From: RGIG3994 sp045589735
Lineage (GTDB): Bacteria; Bacillota; Clostridia; Oscillospirales; CAG-272
Assembly: GCA_045589735.1 (NCBI GenBank)
Contig: JAZNPQ010000139.1
Span: 1-23,565 of the forward strand
Direction: 5' to 3'
Length of the DNA stretch: 23,565 nucleotides
Shown here: positions 1-7,365 of the stretch, piece by piece
How positions within the stretch are numbered: position 1 is the stretch's first letter
Layout: the number at the start of each line of letters is the position of its first letter
The notes under the pieces: generated by a model
What the model saw: only the letters and a program-made list of their open reading frames with translations
Databases searched by the model: none
What the model was told of the DNA's origin: nothing
Translations under genes and position numbers: made by a program

Positions 1-95
1 CCGGCGCAAAAGAGCTTCTTTGTATCCGCGTTCTTGGCGGTACTGCTCGCAGATATGCAAATATCGGTGACGTAGTAGTTGCCAGCGTAAAGAAG
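1..95 (+). repeat. Artefactual duplicate of an rplN fragment
   Basis: These 95 bases are identical to 181-275, inside rplN. The identity stops exactly where the sequencing adapter begins at 96. The arrangement insert-adapter-insert is what a rolling-circle DNA nanoball library produces when a short insert is read through the adapter. I read this as assembly artefact, not a genomic tandem duplication, and it should not be annotated as a second L14 gene. Confidence 0.93.
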
Positions 96-180
96 AAGTC
101 GGAGGGCCAAGCGGTCTTAGGAAGACAAAATTTGTATTCAACTCCTTGGCTCACAGAACGACATGGCTACGATCCGACTT
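96..180 (+). other. MGI/BGI DNBSEQ adapter with 10-base barcode
   Basis: Bases 96-128 match the DNBSEQ forward adapter, which begins AAGTCGGAGG and ends GGAAGACAA, with one extra G in the GGAGGG run. Bases 129-138 (AATTTGTATT) occupy the barcode slot. Bases 139-180 match the second adapter arm, beginning CAACTCCTTGGC and ending GATCCGACTT. The identification is from memory of the published adapter sequences. The apparent start codon at 132 and the first 16 residues of the longest reading frame into rplN are adapter translation and have no biological meaning. Confidence 0.96.
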
Positions 181-509
181 CCGGCGCAAAAGAGCTTCTT
201 TGTATCCGCGTTCTTGGCGGTACTGCTCGCAGATATGCAAATATCGGTGACGTAGTAGTTGCCAGCGTAAAGAAGGCAGCTCCCGGCGGTATGGTTAAGA
301 AGGGCGACGTCGTTAAAGCAGTTATCGTAAGAAGTGTTCACGGTGTAAGACGTGCAGACGGTTCCTACATCAAGTTTGATGAGAACGCTGCCGTTATCAT
401 CAGAGAAGACAACACACCCCGCGGCACACGTATCTTTGGCCCGGTAGCAAGAGAGCTTCGTGATAAGGACTTCACAAAGATCCTTTCGCTCGCTCCCGAA
501 GTACTGTAA
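181..509 (+). CDS. rplN: 50S ribosomal protein L14, 5' truncated
   Basis: Ribosomal protein uL14 of the large subunit, which binds 23S rRNA and sits at an intersubunit bridge. The visible part runs from the conserved SGAKELLCIRVLGG segment through the KKGDVVKAVIVR core to the usual C-terminus (FTKILSLAPEVL). About 109 residues are present. Since L14 is normally 122 residues, roughly the first 13 are missing. The first codon is split by the adapter junction at 180/181, so the true start lies outside the contig. It is the first genuine gene of the spc-type cluster here, and rplX follows 15 bases after its stop with a strong ribosome binding site. Confidence 0.95.
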
Positions 510-524
510 GGAGGAAGGCAAGAA

Positions 525-866
525 ATGGCAAAGCTTAACATAAAAAAAGACGACACCGTTATCGTGCTTTCCGGTGACGACAAGGGTGTAAAGGGAAAGG
601 TCATCGCAACCTCTCCCGAAGAAGGAAAAGTACTTGTTGAGGGTGTAAACATCATTCACAAGCATGTAAAGCCCCGCAAGCAGGGCGAAGCCGGCGGCAT
701 CATTGATGCAGAGGGCGCAATCTACGCTTCCAAGGTCGCAGTATACTGCAGCAAGTGTGATAAGGCAACAAGAGTTAAGAAGGTCATTTCCTACAAAGAC
801 GGAAAAGACGGCAAAAAGACTCGCGTTGTAACTCGCGTTTGCGCAAAGTGCGGCAAGGAAATATAA
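525..866 (+). CDS. rplX: 50S ribosomal protein L24
   Basis: Ribosomal protein uL24, an assembly initiator for the large subunit that binds the 5' part of 23S rRNA. It is 113 residues, normal for Firmicutes. The N-terminal KOW domain is visible at about residues 3-35 (KKDDTVIVLSGDDKG), followed by the conserved VNIIHKHVKP segment. The C-terminal half carries two CxxC pairs (C75/C78 and C106/C109) that would form a zinc-ribbon-like site, seen in a subset of bacterial L24 proteins. The ATG at 525 follows AAGGAGGAAGG, a strong ribosome binding site. It lies between rplN and rplE, the conserved order. Confidence 0.97.
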   Translation: MAKLNIKKDDTVIVLSGDDKGVKGKVIATSPEEGKVLVEGVNIIHKHVKPRKQGEAGGIIDAEGAIYASKVAVYCSKCDKATRVKKVISYKDGKDGKKTRVVTRVCAKCGKEI

Positions 867-880
867 GGAGGATTTGAGCA

Positions 881-1423
881 ATGTCGAGAATTAAAGATAT
901 GTACGTTGCGGAAATCGCTCCCGCACTTATGAAGAAATTTGAGTATAAGAGCACAATGCAGATCCCGAAGCTTGATAAGATAGTTATCAACGTCGGAACG
1001 AGCGATGCAAAGGATAACGCAAAGGTTATCGACAGCGTAATCGCAGATCTCACTCTTATCACCGGTCAGAAGGCAGTTCCGACCTATGCAAGAAAGTCGG
1101 TTGCTAACTTCAAGCTTCGTGCCGGAATGAAGATCGGAGCAAAGGTCACACTCCGCGGTGAGAGAATGTATGAGTTTGTAGACAGACTCTTCAACTTCTC
1201 GCTTCCCCGTGTTCGTGACTTTAAGGGTATCAACCCCAACGCATTCGACGGTAGAGGAAACTACTCTCTCGGACTCAAGGAACAGCTCATATTCCCCGAG
1301 ATCGAGTACGACAAGGTTGACAAGATCCGCGGTATGGATATCGCATTCGTAACAACCGCTAACACCGACGAAGAAGCACGCGAGTTGCTCAAGCTTATGG
1401 GCGCTCCGTTCGCAAGAGACTAA
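881..1423 (+). CDS. rplE: 50S ribosomal protein L5
   Basis: Ribosomal protein uL5, which binds 5S rRNA in the central protuberance of the large subunit and contacts P-site tRNA. It is 180 residues, the family's usual length. Recognisable blocks are MQIPKLDKIVINVG near residue 27, the ITGQKAVPTYARKSVANFKLR stretch in the middle, and the C-terminal DKIRGMDIAFVTTANTDEEA segment. The start follows AAGGAGGATTTGAGCA. It lies 14 bases after rplX and 16 bases before the S14 gene, so it is clearly part of the same transcript. Confidence 0.98.
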   Translation: MSRIKDMYVAEIAPALMKKFEYKSTMQIPKLDKIVINVGTSDAKDNAKVIDSVIADLTLITGQKAVPTYARKSVANFKLRAGMKIGAKVTLRGERMYEFVDRLFNFSLPRVRDFKGINPNAFDGRGNYSLGLKEQLIFPEIEYDKVDKIRGMDIAFVTTANTDEEARELLKLMGAPFARD

Positions 1424-1439
1424 GCAGGAGGAAAGAAAA

Positions 1440-1625
1440 ATGGCAAAGAAATCTATGATTCTTAAGCAGCAGAAGAAGCAGAAGTATTCTACAAGAGAGT
1501 ACAACCGTTGCAAGATCTGCGGCAGACCTCACGCTTATCTCCGCAAATACGGAATCTGCCGTATCTGCTTCCGTGAACTTGCTTACAAGGGACAGATCCC
1601 CGGAGTAAGAAAGGCAAGCTGGTAA
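1440..1625 (+). CDS. rpsZ: 30S ribosomal protein S14, zinc-binding type Z
   Basis: Ribosomal protein uS14 of the small-subunit head, in its short zinc-binding form of 61 residues. The zinc ligands are C24/C27 (RCKICGRP) and C40/C43 (GICRICFRE). This C+ form is the ancestral Firmicutes version, often named rpsN or rpsZ, unlike the roughly 89-100 residue zinc-free paralogue. The start at 1440 follows GCAGGAGGAAAGAAAA. The stop is followed by an unusually long 135-base spacer before rpsH, the longest gap between ribosomal protein genes in this cluster. Confidence 0.97.
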   Translation: MAKKSMILKQQKKQKYSTREYNRCKICGRPHAYLRKYGICRICFRELAYKGQIPGVRKASW

Positions 1626-1760
1626 TTTCCGGCTTGAAATAAGTCTTCAACCTACCGGAAGGAAATTAGTCGAGTGGAAGCTCGTCGGATTTTACCACCG
1701 GTACGCCGCCGTTAAAAACGGCAGGCAAGAAAATTAACTTGCATTAAGGAGGACATTAAA
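1626..1760 (+). promoter_or_regulatory. Hairpin-rich spacer between rpsZ and rpsH
   Basis: This spacer holds no reading frame I can support but several inverted repeats. Hairpin 1 pairs 1627-1632 (TTCCGG) with 1655-1660 (CCGGAA) and continues with TTGAA 1634-1638 against TTCAA 1646-1650. Hairpin 2 pairs CGAG 1671-1674 with CTCG 1681-1684. Hairpin 3 pairs GCCGTT 1708-1713 with AACGGC 1717-1722 over an AAA loop, and extends by GCC/GGC across a bulged A. A further GCAAG/CTTGC pair lies at 1725-1742. The rpsH ribosome binding site follows at about 1747. It may be an RNA control element, for example for ribosomal protein feedback, but I do not recognise a known motif. Confidence 0.5.
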
Positions 1761-2159
1761 ATGCAAATGTCAGACGTAATTGCCGATATGCTCACCCGTA
1801 TCCGCAACGCAAATGATGCGAAGCACGCAACGGTTGATATTCCGGCATCCAACATGAAGAAGTCCATCGCCGACATTCTGGTTAACGAAGGCTACGTAAA
1901 GAGCTACCAGGTTATCGACGACGGCAAGCAGGGAACCATTCGCGTAACACTTAAGTACGGCGCAAACAAGCAGAAGGTTCTTCGCGGTCTTAAGAGAGTT
2001 TCCAAGCCCGGTCTCCGTATCTACGCCGGATACGAGGATATGCCCAAGGTCATGAACGGTCTCGGAATCGCAATCGTTTCCACATCTAAGGGTCTTATGA
2101 CAGATAAGCAGGCACGCGCCGGCAAGATCGGCGGCGAAGTTCTCGCTTTCATCTGGTAA
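1761..2159 (+). CDS. rpsH: 30S ribosomal protein S8
   Basis: Ribosomal protein uS8 of the small subunit, binding the central domain of 16S rRNA. In E. coli it also represses its own operon. It is 132 residues, as expected. Typical features are the N-terminal MSDVIADMLTRIRNAN and the C-terminal STSKGLMTDKQARAGKIGGE followed by LAFIW. The ATG at 1761 lies 8 bases after AGGAGG, a better spacing than the second ATG at 1767, although most S8 proteins begin at the equivalent of the second. The preceding structured spacer makes autoregulation worth considering here. Confidence 0.97.
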   Translation: MQMSDVIADMLTRIRNANDAKHATVDIPASNMKKSIADILVNEGYVKSYQVIDDGKQGTIRVTLKYGANKQKVLRGLKRVSKPGLRIYAGYEDMPKVMNGLGIAIVSTSKGLMTDKQARAGKIGGEVLAFIW

Positions 2160-2172
2160 GGAGGTACGGTAT

Positions 2173-2721
2173 ATGTCAAGAATAGGAAGAATGCCGATTA
2201 CCGTTCCCGCAGGCGTAACAGTTACTGTTGCAGACAATAACGTAGTTACCGTTAAGGGACCCCTCGGAACACTTACAAACACACTCTGCTCCAGAATGAC
2301 CATCAAGCAGGATGGAAACATCATTACTGTTGAGCGTCCTTCCGACGAAAAGGAAGATAAGAGCCTTCACGGTCTTACCCGCGCACTTCTCAATAACATG
2401 GTAGTCGGTGTTTCTGCCGGTTACTCCAAGACACTTGAAATTGTCGGTGTCGGTTACAGAGTTGTGAAGCAGGGTACAACGATCACCTTCAACCTCGGTT
2501 ACAGCCATACAATCAGCTTTACCGAAGAGAACGGTATCACCTTCGAGGTTCCCAACCCCAATACTGTTGTAGTTAAGGGTATCGACAAGCAGGCAGTTGG
2601 ACAGATGGCAGCAGTCATCCGTTCCAAGAGACCCCCTGAACCCTATCACGGTAAGGGCGTTAAGTACAGTGATGAGCATATTCGCCGTAAAGCCGGTAAA
2701 ACCGGTGGTAAGGGCAAATAA
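2173..2721 (+). CDS. rplF: 50S ribosomal protein L6
   Basis: Ribosomal protein uL6, located near the factor-binding site of the large subunit close to the sarcin-ricin loop. It is 182 residues with the expected two repeated alpha/beta domains. The start MSRIGRMPI is characteristic, as is the C-terminal signature PPEPYHGKGVKYSDE followed by RRKAGKTGGK. The start lies 13 bases after the rpsH stop and is preceded by AAGGAGGTACGGTAT. rplR follows after 18 bases. Confidence 0.98.
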   Translation: MSRIGRMPITVPAGVTVTVADNNVVTVKGPLGTLTNTLCSRMTIKQDGNIITVERPSDEKEDKSLHGLTRALLNNMVVGVSAGYSKTLEIVGVGYRVVKQGTTITFNLGYSHTISFTEENGITFEVPNPNTVVVKGIDKQAVGQMAAVIRSKRPPEPYHGKGVKYSDEHIRRKAGKTGGKGK

Positions 2722-2739
2722 TGAAAGGAGTGGAGACAG

Positions 2740-3099
2740 ATGGTATCAAGAAAAGATTCTAACAAGGCTCGTCTTAAGAGACACGCCAGAGTCAGAGCAA
2801 AAATCTCGGGAACTGCCGAGCGTCCGCGTCTTTGCGTTTACCGTTCCAATGCGAACATCAGCGCACAGATCATTGATGACGTTAAGGGTATTACACTGGT
2901 TTCCGCTTCGACGCTCGAAAAGGGATTCGAAGGAAACGGCGGCAACAAAGAGGCTGCCAAGAAAATCGGCGAGATCATCGCCGCAAGAGCTAACGAAAAG
3001 GGTATCACCGACGTCGTATTCGACCGCGGCGGCTATCTTTATCACGGACGCGTGTCGGAACTCGCTGCAGGAGCCCGCGAGGGCGGCCTGAAGTTCTGA
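2740..3099 (+). CDS. rplR: 50S ribosomal protein L18
   Basis: Ribosomal protein uL18, which binds 5S rRNA together with L5. It is 119 residues, the standard bacterial length. Visible family features are the basic N-terminus (RKDSNKARLKRHARVRAKI), the RPRLCVYRSNANISAQIIDD block, and the C-terminal FDRGGYLYHGRVSELAAGAREGG region. The ribosome binding site GAAAGGAGTGGAGACAG precedes the ATG at 2740. A 54-base gap before rpsE contains a small inverted repeat (GTTCAA 3120-3125 with TTGAAC 3131-3136). Confidence 0.98.
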   Translation: MVSRKDSNKARLKRHARVRAKISGTAERPRLCVYRSNANISAQIIDDVKGITLVSASTLEKGFEGNGGNKEAAKKIGEIIAARANEKGITDVVFDRGGYLYHGRVSELAAGAREGGLKF

Positions 3100-3153
3100 G
3101 TACTTCCGGTTTACACGCTGTTCAACACACTTGAACAAAATAAGGAGTAAGAC

Positions 3154-3660
3154 ATGGCAATTAACAAAATTGATCCGGCAACACTTGACCTCAAAGAGGA
3201 TATGGTTGCCCTGAACCGTGTTTCCAAGACCGTTAAAGGTGGACGTGTCGCAAGATTTGCTGCTATCATGGTAGTAGGTGACGAAAACGGACACATCGGT
3301 GTAGGACTTGGAAAAGCTGCCGAAGTTCCCGAAGCGATCCGCAAGGGAATCGAAGATGCAAAGAAAAATATGATCACCGTATCTCTTAAGGGAAGCACAA
3401 TTCCTCACGAGGTACTCGGCGTATTCGGAGCCGGTAAGGTTCTTCTTAAGCCTGCCGCACCCGGTACCGGTATCATCGCCGGCGATAAGGTAAGAAAAGT
3501 TCTTCAGCTCGCCGGAATCAAAAACGTTCGCGCTAAGTGCCTGCGTTCCAACAACCCGACCAACGTCGTAAAGGCCACGGTTGAGGGTCTCAAGCAGCTC
3601 CGCACAGCCCAAGAGGTTGCAGCAGCTCGTGAGATCGCTGTTGAGCAGGTAAAGGCATAA
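3154..3660 (+). CDS. rpsE: 30S ribosomal protein S5
   Basis: Ribosomal protein uS5, involved in decoding fidelity and in the helicase activity around the mRNA entry channel. It is 168 residues. The N-terminal RNA-binding domain shows VALNRVSKTVKGGRVARFAA and the glycine-rich DENGHIGVGLGKAAEVPEAI block. The C-terminal domain shows GIKNVRAKCLRSNNPTNVVK. The ATG at 3154 follows AATAAGGAGTAAGAC. rpmD begins 11 bases after the stop, as in almost all bacteria. Confidence 0.98.
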   Translation: MAINKIDPATLDLKEDMVALNRVSKTVKGGRVARFAAIMVVGDENGHIGVGLGKAAEVPEAIRKGIEDAKKNMITVSLKGSTIPHEVLGVFGAGKVLLKPAAPGTGIIAGDKVRKVLQLAGIKNVRAKCLRSNNPTNVVKATVEGLKQLRTAQEVAAAREIAVEQVKA

Positions 3661-3670
3661 GGAGGCAAAT

Positions 3671-3844
3671 ATGAAGAAGGTAACACTTATCAAGAGCCTC
3701 ATTACTTGCAAGCCTAATCAGAAAGCAACTGCTGCTTCTCTTGGTCTTCGCAAGATCGGCGATAGCATCGTTCTTAAGGATGATGCGGTTCTCGCCGGAA
3801 AAATCAAAGTTCTTTCGCACCTTGTAAAGGTCGAGAATGCATAA
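3671..3844 (+). CDS. rpmD: 50S ribosomal protein L30
   Basis: A small gene of 57 residues translated from 3671. The product starts MKKVTLIKSLITCKPNQ, contains the family block ATAASLGLRKIGDSIVLKDD at about residues 20-39, and ends LSHLVKVENA. This is the standard uL30 layout and size. It has a strong ribosome binding site (AAGGAGGCAAAT) formed directly at the rpsE stop, and rplO follows after 14 bases. The position between rpsE and rplO is the conserved one. L30 is absent from some bacterial lineages but present here and intact. Confidence 0.96.
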   Translation: MKKVTLIKSLITCKPNQKATAASLGLRKIGDSIVLKDDAVLAGKIKVLSHLVKVENA

Positions 3845-3858
3845 AGGAGGACAAAGCA

Positions 3859-4308
3859 ATGAAAGAAATGAAACTTCATGAGCTCTCTCCCGCAGAAGGC
3901 TCGACTAAAAAGTCTTTCAGAGTCGGTCGTGGACCCGGTTCGGGTAACGGAAAGACCGCAGGTAAAGGCCACAAGGGTCAGAACGCCCGTTCGGGCGGCG
4001 GTGTACGTCCCGGTTTCGAGGGCGGACAGTTCCCGATATACAGACAGCTCCCCAAGCGTGGCTTCAATAACAAGTGGGCAACCAATTATGCTATTGTTAA
4101 CGTAAGCGCACTTAACGTATTCGAGGATGGCGCAGTTGTTGACCTCGAGGCACTTCTCGCCAAGAAGATCGTTAGAAAAGAGCTCGACGGACTTAAGGTT
4201 CTCGGAAATGGAGAAATCACCAAAAAGCTTACCGTTAAAGCTGCTGTCTTTTCAGCAACTGCAAAGGAAAAGATTGAAGCTGCAGGTGGAAAGACCGAGG
4301 TAATTTAA
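3859..4308 (+). CDS. rplO: 50S ribosomal protein L15
   Basis: Ribosomal protein uL15, a late-assembling large-subunit protein. It is 149 residues. The glycine- and arginine-rich N-terminal extension (VGRGPGSGNGKTAGKGHKGQ, near residues 22-41) that threads into 23S rRNA is clear, followed by the conserved GFEGGQFPIYRQLPKRGF. The C-terminal globular part ends EKIEAAGGKTEVI. The start follows AAAGGAGGACAAAGCA. The stop is only one base before the secY start, which suggests translational coupling between the two. Confidence 0.98.
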   Translation: MKEMKLHELSPAEGSTKKSFRVGRGPGSGNGKTAGKGHKGQNARSGGGVRPGFEGGQFPIYRQLPKRGFNNKWATNYAIVNVSALNVFEDGAVVDLEALLAKKIVRKELDGLKVLGNGEITKKLTVKAAVFSATAKEKIEAAGGKTEVI

Positions 4309-4309
4309 T

Positions 4310-5698
4310 ATGTTGCGCACGCTTAAGAACGCATGGAGAGTTCCGGAGCTCAGAAATAAGCTTCTGTTCACTCTTATGATAATAATAGTTTACCGCTTAG
4401 GCGCAAATATCATAGTACCTTATGTCAGCACTGACATTCTTGGCAGTTTTGACGCTTATTACGGCGGAACTGTCCTTGGATTTATGAGTATCCTTTCGGG
4501 TGGTGCTCTTTCTCAGGCAACACTCTTTGCACTCGGAGTTAACCCGTACATCACAGCATCGATCGTTATGCAGCTCCTTTCTATTGCGATTCCCGCACTT
4601 GAGAGAATGTCAAAGGACGAGGACGGCAAAAAGAAGATCAATGCTATCACACGTTACGTAACAGTTGCTCTTGCAATCGTAACCGGTTTCGGTTATACAA
4701 GACTGCTTGACAGCAACGGTTGGTTAGTTTCATCTAATAGCAAGGTGTTCCAATATTTCGTAATTATAGGTGCCCTCTGTGCAGGTGCTTCTATGGTTAT
4801 GTGGATTGCTGAGAAGATCAACGAGCACGGTATCGGAAACGGTATCTCAATAATCCTTTTCGCAAACATTATTTCAAGACTTCCCAGCATGGCAAACACT
4901 CTTTGGACTCTGGCATCAAACAAGGCCACGGCTTGGAGTGACGCTACGGGAGCATCGACTGTAGCCGGATTTAACCTTCCCGGAACAATCGCGGCGGTTG
5001 TAATCGTTCTGGTTATCGTAGCTCTTCTCGTTGCATCTGTTTGGTTTACAAACAGTGAGAGAAGAATTCCGATCCAGTATGCAAAGCGTGTTGTTGGAAG
5101 AAAAATGTATGGCGGACAGGGAACAAATCTTCCCCTTAAGATGAACATGGCAGGTGTTATGCCTATAATCTTTGCGAGCTCGATAGTTTCTATCCCCGCA
5201 ACGATCGTAACCATGTTTGGAATCAACACAAGCAAGGGCTTCGGTAAGTTTGTTAATGCCTACCTCCAGCCCAATACATGGACATATATCGTTCTGTATC
5301 TTATAATGCTTGTAGCATTCTCCTACTTCTACATTATGATTTCGTTCAATCCTGTAGAAGTTTCAAACAACATCAGAAATAACGGCGGTGCGGTTCCCGG
5401 TATTCGTCCCGGAAAGCCTACAGTCGATTATATCAAAAAAATACTCAATCGTGTAACTCTTATCGGCGCTATATTCCTTGCAGTTATTGCATGTCTGCCG
5501 ATGATTGCACCGATTATAATGAATCTCTTCAGCTTTGAAAGCTATCCTAACCTTGGATTGATTTCTCAAAGTATTACGGCTTTGGCATTCGGAGGCTCGT
5601 CGCTTCTCATAGTTGTAGGTGTTGCTCTTGAAACAACACGCGACCTTGAAGCACAGCTCACAATGCGTAACTATAAGGGCAAGGGCTTCCTTGACTGA
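4310..5698 (+). CDS. secY: Protein translocase subunit SecY
   Basis: Central channel subunit of the Sec translocon in the cytoplasmic membrane, passing unfolded preproteins outward with SecE/SecG and SecA. It is 462 residues, slightly longer than the usual 420-440, with about ten predicted membrane spans. Recognisable blocks include RNKLLFTLMIIIVYRLGANI near the N-terminus, LGVNPYITASIVMQLLSIAIP, and the C-terminal loop NNIRNNGGAVPGIRPGKPT. The end is LEAQLTMRNYKGKGFL. The start lies one base after the rplO stop, with only a weak GAGG ribosome binding site, consistent with coupled translation. Confidence 0.97.
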   Translation: MLRTLKNAWRVPELRNKLLFTLMIIIVYRLGANIIVPYVSTDILGSFDAYYGGTVLGFMSILSGGALSQATLFALGVNPYITASIVMQLLSIAIPALERMSKDEDGKKKINAITRYVTVALAIVTGFGYTRLLDSNGWLVSSNSKVFQYFVIIGALCAGASMVMWIAEKINEHGIGNGISIILFANIISRLPSMANTLWTLASNKATAWSDATGASTVAGFNLPGTIAAVVIVLVIVALLVASVWFTNSERRIPIQYAKRVVGRKMYGGQGTNLPLKMNMAGVMPIIFASSIVSIPATIVTMFGINTSKGFGKFVNAYLQPNTWTYIVLYLIMLVAFSYFYIMISFNPVEVSNNIRNNGGAVPGIRPGKPTVDYIKKILNRVTLIGAIFLAVIACLPMIAPIIMNLFSFESYPNLGLISQSITALAFGGSSLLIVVGVALETTRDLEAQLTMRNYKGKGFLD

Positions 5699-5709
5699 GT
5701 AGGTGCAAT

Positions 5710-6351
5710 ATGAAGCTAATACTCTTGGGCGCCCCCGGTGCAGGAAAAGGCACACAGGCAGAGCGCATAGCTGAAAGATTTGGAATTCCCACTATTTCGA
5801 CAGGAGAGCGTCTCCGTGCAGCAATTAAGGACGGCACTGAGCTTGGACTTAAGGCAAAATCCTTTATGGATTCGGGCGCACTCGTTCCTGATGAAGTGGT
5901 TATCGGAATTATTAAAGAGTATCTTTCCTCAGAACAGTGCAAAAACGGGTTTATCCTTGACGGTTTCCCCCGTTCGATACCTCAGGCAGAAGCACTTGAC
6001 ACAATGGGTGTTGAGCTTGATGTCGTACTGAGTATCGAGGTTGCGGATGAAAAGATAGTTGAGCGTATGAGTGGACGTCGTGTATGTCCTACCTGCGGTG
6101 CAACACATCATATTCTCTACAATCCTCCGGCTAAAGACGGAATTTGCGACAAGTGCGGTGCAGAGCTTCAAATCCGTAAGGACGATGCTCCCGAAACGGT
6201 ACTTTCCAGACTTGAAACCTACCACAGCATAACAGAGCCTCTTAAGGAATTCTATTCCAAGAAGGGAATCCTTGTTACAGTTGACGGTCAGGAAAAGGTT
6301 GAGGATACCTCAGCACTTGTAAATGCGGCACTCAGCCGTTTCGAAAAATAA
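5710..6351 (+). CDS. adk: Adenylate kinase, zinc-containing LID type
   Basis: Cytoplasmic adenylate kinase (ATP + AMP = 2 ADP), 213 residues, close to the long-form bacterial length. The Walker A loop GAPGAGKGT is at residues 8-16 and the DGFPR motif at 84-88. The LID domain carries C126/C129 and C146/C149, a four-cysteine zinc site typical of Gram-positive enzymes. The segment ISTGERLRAA at residues 29-38 differs slightly from the more common ISTGDMLRAA and would be worth aligning. The stop codon overlaps the map start by one base (TAATG). Adk downstream of secY is the classic Firmicutes arrangement. Confidence 0.97.
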   Translation: MKLILLGAPGAGKGTQAERIAERFGIPTISTGERLRAAIKDGTELGLKAKSFMDSGALVPDEVVIGIIKEYLSSEQCKNGFILDGFPRSIPQAEALDTMGVELDVVLSIEVADEKIVERMSGRRVCPTCGATHHILYNPPAKDGICDKCGAELQIRKDDAPETVLSRLETYHSITEPLKEFYSKKGILVTVDGQEKVEDTSALVNAALSRFEK

Positions 6352-7100
6352 TGATACAAATCAAAAACCATGAGCAGATAGCCATTATGAAAGAGGCAGG
6401 ACGCATCACGGCAGAGGCACTCCTCATTGCACAGGAAAATGTACGTGAGGGAGTTACGACCAAACATCTCGATAAGCTCATTCGTGAGCATATCGAGAAG
6501 TCTGGTGCCAAGCCATCGTTCTTAAATTATAATGGTTTCCCCGCAAGCGCTTGTATCTCGATAAACGACGAGGTTATCCACGGAATACCGAGTAATAAGC
6601 GTATCTTGCAAGAGGGAGATATCGTAAAGGTCGATGTCGGAGCATTTTATAAAGGCTTTCACGGAGACTCGGCAAGAACCTTTCCTGTAGGGAAGGTAAG
6701 TGCAGAGGCTGCAAAGCTTATAGAAGTGACCGAAGAGAGCTTCTTTGAGGGAATCAAACAGTTGAAACCCGGAAACAGACTCGGAGATCTTGGAAACGCG
6801 ATAGACACTTATGTAAAAACTTATGGCTTCAGTACAGTTAAGAAATATATCGGACACGGAATCGGGCACAGTTTGCACGAGAGTCCGGACGTACCGAATT
6901 TCGGAACTGTGGGACGCGGACAGAGACTCTGCGCCGGAATGACTATAGCCATCGAACCTATGATAAATGTCGGTACTGATTCGGTGATAGAGCTTGATGA
7001 CGGTTGGACAGTAAAAACAGCAGACGGAAAGCTGTCTGCACATTACGAAAATACCGTGGCGATATTACACGATGAAGTGATTATTCTGACAAAGGCTTGA
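6351..7100 (+). CDS. map: Type I methionine aminopeptidase
   Basis: Removes the N-terminal methionine from nascent proteins. It is 249 residues, standard for the type Ia enzyme without an N-terminal extension. The five dinuclear-metal ligands can be placed at D95 (VDVG), D106 (HGDSA), H169 (in GHGIGH), E202 (IEP) and E233 (HYENT). The substrate-side stretch HESPDVPNFG follows the histidine motif. The start shares the A of the adk stop, so translation is probably coupled. The next gene is infA after 23 bases. Confidence 0.97.
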   Translation: MIQIKNHEQIAIMKEAGRITAEALLIAQENVREGVTTKHLDKLIREHIEKSGAKPSFLNYNGFPASACISINDEVIHGIPSNKRILQEGDIVKVDVGAFYKGFHGDSARTFPVGKVSAEAAKLIEVTEESFFEGIKQLKPGNRLGDLGNAIDTYVKTYGFSTVKKYIGHGIGHSLHESPDVPNFGTVGRGQRLCAGMTIAIEPMINVGTDSVIELDDGWTVKTADGKLSAHYENTVAILHDEVIILTKA

Positions 7101-7123
7101 TTTGAATCGAGGAGGGATTATTC

Positions 7124-7342
7124 TTGTCTAAGGACGACGTAATTGAATTTGAAGGTACTGTAGTTGAGGCACTTCCCAACACAGTCTTCAAGGTAAAGCT
7201 TCCCAACGGTCATATAGTTACCGCGCATATATCGGGAAAGCTCAGAATGAATTATATTAGAATTTTGCCGGGTGATAAAGTTACGGTTGAGGTTTCGGTA
7301 TATGACCTCGATAAAGGCCGCATAACCTGGCGCGCCAAATAA
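7124..7342 (+). CDS. infA: Translation initiation factor IF-1
   Basis: Single-domain OB-fold factor that binds the 30S A site and assists IF-2 and IF-3. It is 72 residues, exactly the standard size. Family features are the start SKDDVIEFEGTVVEALPN, the GHIVTAHISGKLRMNYIRIL core, and the end KGRITWRAK. The start codon is TTG at 7124, supported by GAGGAGG at about 7109-7115 and by the canonical N-terminus immediately after it. There is no KOW-domain gene between map and infA, which some Clostridia have. Confidence 0.97.
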   Translation: MSKDDVIEFEGTVVEALPNTVFKVKLPNGHIVTAHISGKLRMNYIRILPGDKVTVEVSVYDLDKGRITWRAK

Positions 7343-7365
7343 GAAGAAAGGAATGGTATTACAAA

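Noticed and set aside
132..180. A novel N-terminus for L14 beginning at an ATG at 132
   Set aside because: The first 16 residues are translated adapter. Homology to L14 begins exactly at the insert boundary at 181, and the visible residues fit the end of a 122-residue L14.
1..275. Tandem direct repeat, possible duplication or mobile element footprint
   Set aside because: The sequence between the repeats is a commercial sequencing adapter, so the repeat is technical.
138..881. Long reading frame on the - strand opposite rplN/rplX (247 codons), and similar ones at 791-1513 and 2746-3711
   Set aside because: They lie antisense to unmistakable ribosomal protein genes, have cysteine- and leucine-rich composition typical of reverse-complemented codon bias, and lack ribosome binding sites or family resemblance.
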